Shown in pieces: positions 18,889 to 22,640 of a stretch of 22,640 bases of DNA (position 1 is its first letter; every line of letters starts with the position of its first letter). The stretch is from Neolentinus lepideus HHB14362 ss-1 (lineage: Eukaryota > Basidiomycota > Agaricomycetes > Gloeophyllales > Gloeophyllaceae), in assembly GCA_001632425.1 (NCBI GenBank), contig KV425676.1:32437-55076 (forward strand), written 5' to 3'. The translations under genes and the position numbers were made by a program. Under the pieces are notes generated by a model. The model worked only from the letters and a program-made list of their open reading frames with translations, had not been told where the DNA came from and made no database searches.

Positions 18889-19826
18889 GCCGTCTTCGAG
18901 CTCAACACATACTACCCACCATGGCAAGAATGGCACACCATAGTTCTACGCAAACCAGGACGGGATGACTATGGTTTGGCCAAATTGTATCGACCCATAG
19001 CACTCTATGTGACCATAGGTAAGGTACTAACAAAGGTAATTACTGCCTACATTAGTGAGAAACACGGGGCCTTACCAGTCAAGCATTTTGGGGGGCAACC
19101 TGGCCAGACCATGACTGACTCTCTTCACCTCGTAGTCAACAAAATCAAGAACACCTGGTGCACCAATAAGGTTGACTCCATCCTCTTCCTTGACATTGAA
19201 GGGGCCTTCCCAAATGTTGTACCTGAGCATCTACTCTGCAACATGCGGATGGCTGGTATCCCCAGACAGTATGTTGAGTTCATGGACCGCATGCTCACTG
19301 ACCAGCGGACTAAACTCAAGTTTGATGATTACGAGTCTCCGTGGATCAACATCACCAATGGACTTGGCCAGGGTGACCCTATATCCCTCATTTCCTTCCT
19401 CTTCTACAATCCCGGCCTACTAATGATCCCAAAGGACACTCACAAAGATGCTGTGGCATTTGTTGATGATGCAGCACTTCTCGCAGTCAGCTGTAACTTC
19501 CAAGAGACCACCACCAAGCTGAAAGACATGATGGTTTGACCCCACAGTGCATTTGAATGGGCAAGACAACATAACTCGCAGTTCAAGGTAGCCAAATTTG
19601 GTCTAATGCACTTTTCTCATGCACGTGTCCCAGACAGAGACAGACCCGAGTGTGATTCATCGCACCAAACCAGCACCGTGTCCTAACCTCGAGCTAAACG
19701 GTATGACTATAAAACCAAAAGTCTCTCACAAGTTTCTAGGAGTCCAGCTCAACCAAGAACTGCAGTAGAAGGTGCAAGGTGACTATGCCATTGAAAAAGG
19801 TGCCCAGTGGACCTATCAGCTCTGAC
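18889..19826 (+). pseudogene. LINE ORF2, reverse transcriptase domain
   Basis: Continues the RT after the insertion, in the same frame as the part ending at 17570. The RT palm motifs are visible: YRPIALYVTIGKVLTKVI, motif A with its Asp in ILFLDIEGAFPN, motif B as GLGQGDPISLISFLFYN, and motif C as AVAFVDDAALLA with both Asp residues kept. The thumb side follows with AFEWARQHNSQFKVAKFGLM and VSHKFLGVQLNQEL. Defects: TGA at 19537-19539 (MMV*PHSAFEWA), a frameshift near 19648, and TAG near 19766 (ELQ*KVQ, where Trp is usual). Similarity ends after TYQL at about 19826. The Met at 18829 used by the longest open frame lies in the insertion and is not a real start. Confidence 0.92.
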
Positions 19827-21292
19827 GGTGATAGGCTACAACACACAACAACCACCAAAAACACCTAGAAAACGCGGAGGGAACTCCATCTAATAGTGTC
19901 AGTAGTCGAAGGGCAGAAGGGTAAAGCTCGGGGGAGGTGAGGAAGGCAAAACAGAACACTAAATGGCACCATATATCTCTTTGTGAGTAGACCCGGACAC
20001 TCTTCAACTCTTCTAACTCTCTAACTCTCTTGCTGTACATGTCTCGGCGCCAACTCAGTGCTTCTCAGAGGGTTCTCAGAGCTGGGCTAGACCAGCTGTC
20101 CTTTTCGGGGACTCAGACAAGAATCGGACAATGGATTGACAGGTTCCTCCACGTCGGAGGACTTCGATGACGCGATAAGATGGAACGCCAGTGCAGAAGA
20201 CGCAAGGAGAACACAATAGAGATGATAAACGCAGAGGTAAACACAAGACCTCACACCGAGGTTTTCTTAGAATGCAATTTGGACGCAACGAGACTTTGAG
20301 ATGTGAGCTGTGAGGTAAAATTCGCTGCTGGAAAGGAATATACAGGACGCCTAAAGTACTAAGTGACCCGAAGTCTAAGAAACCGCTAAGTCCGAGACAG
20401 CCTGACACTCCATGCATCTACCATCAGAAAATACAACCAAAAAAATGCGCTGCTGAGTCTCGCTAAACTCCCAAGCTGCTCGCCAATCGTCCGCCGCATA
20501 CCGCTCTCATTCTGAAGCATTCTAGGTGGGTCAGGAACCACCGCCCCAGGGAAGATCCTTCTATCTTGAGCCCGTACGGTGCCTCGGTGCATTTTGACAA
20601 CTCGTGCTTGATGATAATTGACTCGAACTTCATAAGGAGGGCTGACCGAGTGTTGCGACGGTGCCGGACTGAAACGGGGGCCCACGGCATCCTATCGTAC
20701 GATGACCAATGAGCGCTGCATTATTGCGAGGTCAGACGGAAGGTAAGATCAGCTGGTATGCGTCAGGAAGGCCGATATGAGTGACTCAGCGTGTGTCAGC
20801 ACTTGATAGATGCACCGAGTGCTGCCATTCGTCACCGCGGAGAGAGTAGGCTGAGTTCCAGAGGTTCCAAGGATCATTGTACCGTATGGAAGGGGCAGGG
20901 TGTTGAGTAAGTGTCACTGATGCCATCGGTTCTGTCGTCCAGGCGCATAAGCAACATTCGACAGCCTCGGCATATCCTGAGTCATCAATTTGAGTCCCTG
21001 TATAGCACCGACAGGCATGCAGCGCGGCGAAGTGTCCTCTGCTCGATGGTAACATCAGTATCCGGAGGTGTGCATCCTCAGGGATTGCCGATGTATTGAG
21101 TCGTGGCTCGGTGAATGCTCGGAGATTCGTTGGTGATCTCAGCACTTTCCGCATCATGTCGAACACGCCGAAAATGCGTTTTCAGAGGCTAGCGATGCTG
21201 GAGGCCTATCATCCTCCCCCATACTTAAATCCTGACTGTCCTCAGTCATCGTCTTCATCGCCTCTCCCTTGCCTTATTCTTCAGACTCCGGC
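19827..21292. other. CpG-rich region, no gene recognised
   Basis: Begins abruptly where LINE similarity stops. The first bases (TGATAGGCTACAACACAC) could be the edge of another element, since they share the TGATA start of the 640-base repeat, but I find no second copy or matching end. Several 60-126-codon frames overlap on both strands without motifs. The last few hundred bases (about 20950-21292) are likely to hold the promoter and 5' untranslated region of the gene starting at 21293; a pyrimidine-rich tract lies at about 21240-21290. Confidence 0.45.
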
Positions 21293-22214
21293 ATGTCTCC
21301 TCCTCCTCCACATCGTACTTGGGCCAAGCTTGTCACCGCCGTTGATGAGGTCGTGTCCATCCCTGATCGAGACGCCGCCCTATTCACCATTGGCGCGGAC
21401 CTCATCCCCACCGCAGTAAGTCGCTATGCTCAAAGCTATTAGTTCCTGCTAACTCCGGTGGGCCCTGCGGCTGATTCACCACCTGTTTTCACAAAACCTA
21501 AACTTGGATCTCATGGCCGAGGCCATCCTCAACATGCCCGTCCTCGATCCGGCGCATTCTGTGGTCTCCGATCATCCTCCGCCTGGTGAGCCCTGCCTTT
21601 GCCATGGTATACGAAGATCCTAACCCTCTCTCTAGTCGCTCCGTCTTGCTCCTCGGCGCCCACTGCTGTGACACCCAAGCCTCGCCCTACGCCGTGACAG
21701 GTGGCGAAGCCCACTCACTCTTCTGGCGGGGCTTCTGATACGTCGACAGTCCGCCTGCATCTGACACCCTATGTGGAGATACCGCCGATGAAGGTTGAAA
21801 GGTCAGGAAGGGTCCAACCGGAGTCGCCAAAGGTTGAGACGAAGAGGGTAGAGTCACCGAGACTCGATAGAAGGCCGGTGGAACTGCCGAAAATGGAGAC
21901 GCGGTCTTGGGTTGCTCAGACTCAGTGGGCACCAACTGACGGTGCATCGAGGGTATGTCGCATTTGTCTTTGAAGCTTTAGGATACATGAAGACTTGGTC
22001 CAATTCAGTGTGCGCGCTGCATCAAGGAGGGCCACCAGTGCCTCATTCGGGTCGGTGGTGGTCCGGTGCATGCGTGCCAGAACTGCCACACTTCCAAAGT
22101 GAAGTGCGAGCGCTCCGTTCCGCAACCCGGTACGTCTCTAGCTCCGTAGCATGCTGCCTAGATGCTAATCGGTGTATAGTACCAACGTCGAGGTCTGCCA
22201 CCATGGTCACCTAA
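21293..22214 (+). pseudogene. Five-exon gene with two CxxC clusters, truncated by element C
   Basis: Probable DNA-binding or zinc-cluster-like protein of unknown role. Exon 1 is 21293-21415 (MSPPPPHRTWAKLVTAVDEV...), starting at the first ATG and ending at GTAAGT. Exon 2 (about 21459-21585) holds NLDLMAEAILNMPVLDPAHS. Exon 3 is 21636-21952, exon 4 22009-22129, and exon 5 starts at 22180. The introns at 21586-21635 (50), 21953-22008 (56) and 22130-22179 (50) have clean GT...AG ends, two with CTAA branch sites. Intron 1 has a branch-like GCTAAC but no AG where the frame needs it (CCGG at 21455-21458). Exon 3 has a basic, Pro-rich linker and one TGA (21695-21697), likely from CGA. Exon 4 encodes CARCIKEGHQC then ACQNCHTSKVKCE, resembling fungal Zn2Cys6 or two-CxxC proteins. 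The reading ends where element C starts. CpG-rich, unlike the dead genes to the left. Confidence 0.7.
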
Positions 22215-22640
22215 TGCTGTAGTATTAATGTATTACATGTCTAATATTTTAACAAACCCTTATGCAATACCCAGTAATGTTTTAAGCGTAATGTATTAAT
22301 GCCCCGGGCTGCACCATACATTGCCCCGGAACCCGGGCTGGGTTTCAATTGGACTGCCCGGCACCCAGGCATCAAGATCCCAATCGGGTTTGGATGTCAA
22401 GTGTGGGAAAAAGGCTGCTATATTGGTGATAACAGCCTAGGACCTTGGTTCTGTCCCGGGAAAATGCGGAAAACCCGGAATAAATCAGAATATATTCCTG
22501 GACCCATTTGGGACCCCTCCAGTACTAAAAATAGATTGATATATATATAGAATGCTGCAGAATGGGATTCAGCTGCGCATATAAATTCGTAAAAAATGCC
22601 TAAAAATACACAAAAAATCAGGGTAGCTCCTGGGACCTGA
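22215..22640 (+). mobile_element. TIR element copy C, runs off the window
   Basis: Begins TGCTGTAGTATTAATGTATT, identical at its start to the end of copy B read in reverse, and follows it closely through AATGTATTACATGTCTAATA and GGACCCATTTGGGACCCCTC to the CAGGGTAGCTCCTGGGACCTGA at the window edge (core AGGGTAGCTCCTGGGACC). It keeps CpGs that B has lost (CCCCGGAACCCGGGCTGGG), so it is the youngest copy. It interrupts exon 5 of the CxxC gene. The other end and any transposase lie outside the window. Confidence 0.85.

Larger units (their letters stand above)
14057..19826 (+). mobile_element. Decayed Tad1/L1-like LINE, ORF1 plus ORF2, split by insertion
   Basis: A non-LTR retrotransposon in the usual order: ORF1 (RNA-binding, CCHC knuckles), then ORF2 with an APE-type endonuclease and reverse transcriptase. 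The RT is interrupted by a 1,314-base insertion at 17571-18884. The sequence ends within the region after the RT domain at about 19826, where unrelated CpG-rich DNA begins, so the RNase H part, the C-terminal knuckle and the 3' tail are missing. The minus-strand fragment at 6079-7118 carries just the portion missing here and is probably the same broad family. Many TGA stops and frameshifts make it dead. The 5' end is uncertain. Confidence 0.9.

Noticed and set aside
19829..20040. Possible LTR starting TGATAGGC and ending TGTACA
   Set aside because: No second copy in the window, no convincing primer-binding site, and no gag or pol sequence downstream.
8280..22550. Matching 83-95-codon frames in the TIR regions of B (8567-8280) and C (22299-22550)
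   Set aside because: They lie in the terminal repeat, which occurs at both ends of A where the frame is not preserved; an inverted-repeat terminus is a poor place for a gene, and no motif is present.
1..22640. Bacterial-type features (operons, ribosome binding sites, CRISPR arrays, riboswitches, attachment sites)
   Set aside because: Spliceosomal introns and fungal retroelements show this is eukaryotic nuclear DNA; no regularly spaced short repeats were seen.

Overview
This window looks like a transposon graveyard from a mushroom-forming basidiomycete (Agaricomycete). The evidence is: short introns of about 43-67 bases with GT...AG ends and CTAAY-like branch sites; a Tad1/L1-like LINE with a CCHC gag-like ORF1; a DDE integrase of a type I associate with basidiomycete genomes; an alpha-kinase gene with an N-terminal cysteine cluster; and a two-cluster CxxC regulator-like gene. 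The species cannot be told from the sequence. Almost every coding remnant is broken, mostly by changes expected from C-to-T decay at CpG (CGA to TGA stops, CpG to CpA).

Layout. 1-2737: poorly understood sequence with a decayed minus-strand coding remnant (573-824) and a possible plus-strand two-exon gene (1855-2878). 2738-3980: four-exon DDE integrase remnant on the minus strand with three in-frame stops. Its N-terminal side is cut off at the edge of a 640-base dispersed repeat (3983-4621). 4622-4837: spacer holding a tRNA-like Pol III promoter unit. 4838-6080: element A, a 1.2 kb non-autonomous DNA element with long terminal inverted repeats (TIRs). 6079-7118: 3' end of a LINE on the minus strand, with an A-rich tail, abutting the right TIR of A. 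7119-8651: inverted relative B of the same TIR element, ending in a nearly perfect 237-base-arm palindrome. 8652-11002: no recognisable gene. 11003-13581: seven-exon alpha-kinase pseudogene on the minus strand. About 14057-19826: a decayed LINE on the plus strand (ORF1, endonuclease, reverse transcriptase), split by a 1,314-base insertion (17571-18884) that begins with the second copy of the 640-base repeat. 19827-21292: CpG-rich sequence with no recognised gene. 21293-22214: first exons of a CpG-rich gene with two CxxC clusters, cut at 22215 by a third copy (C) of the TIR element that runs off the end.

The genes do not form a pathway. The window records nested insertions: the 640-base repeat next to the integrase and inside the LINE reverse transcriptase, a LINE in TIR element A, and TIR element C in the CxxC gene. 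A CpG-directed mutational process has disabled most copies. The CpG-rich stretches (18213-18884 and 19827 onward) appear younger or less affected. I found no clear new biological system. The best leads are the TIR element family with its long palindrome, the 640-base repeat, and the CpG-decayed alpha-kinase.
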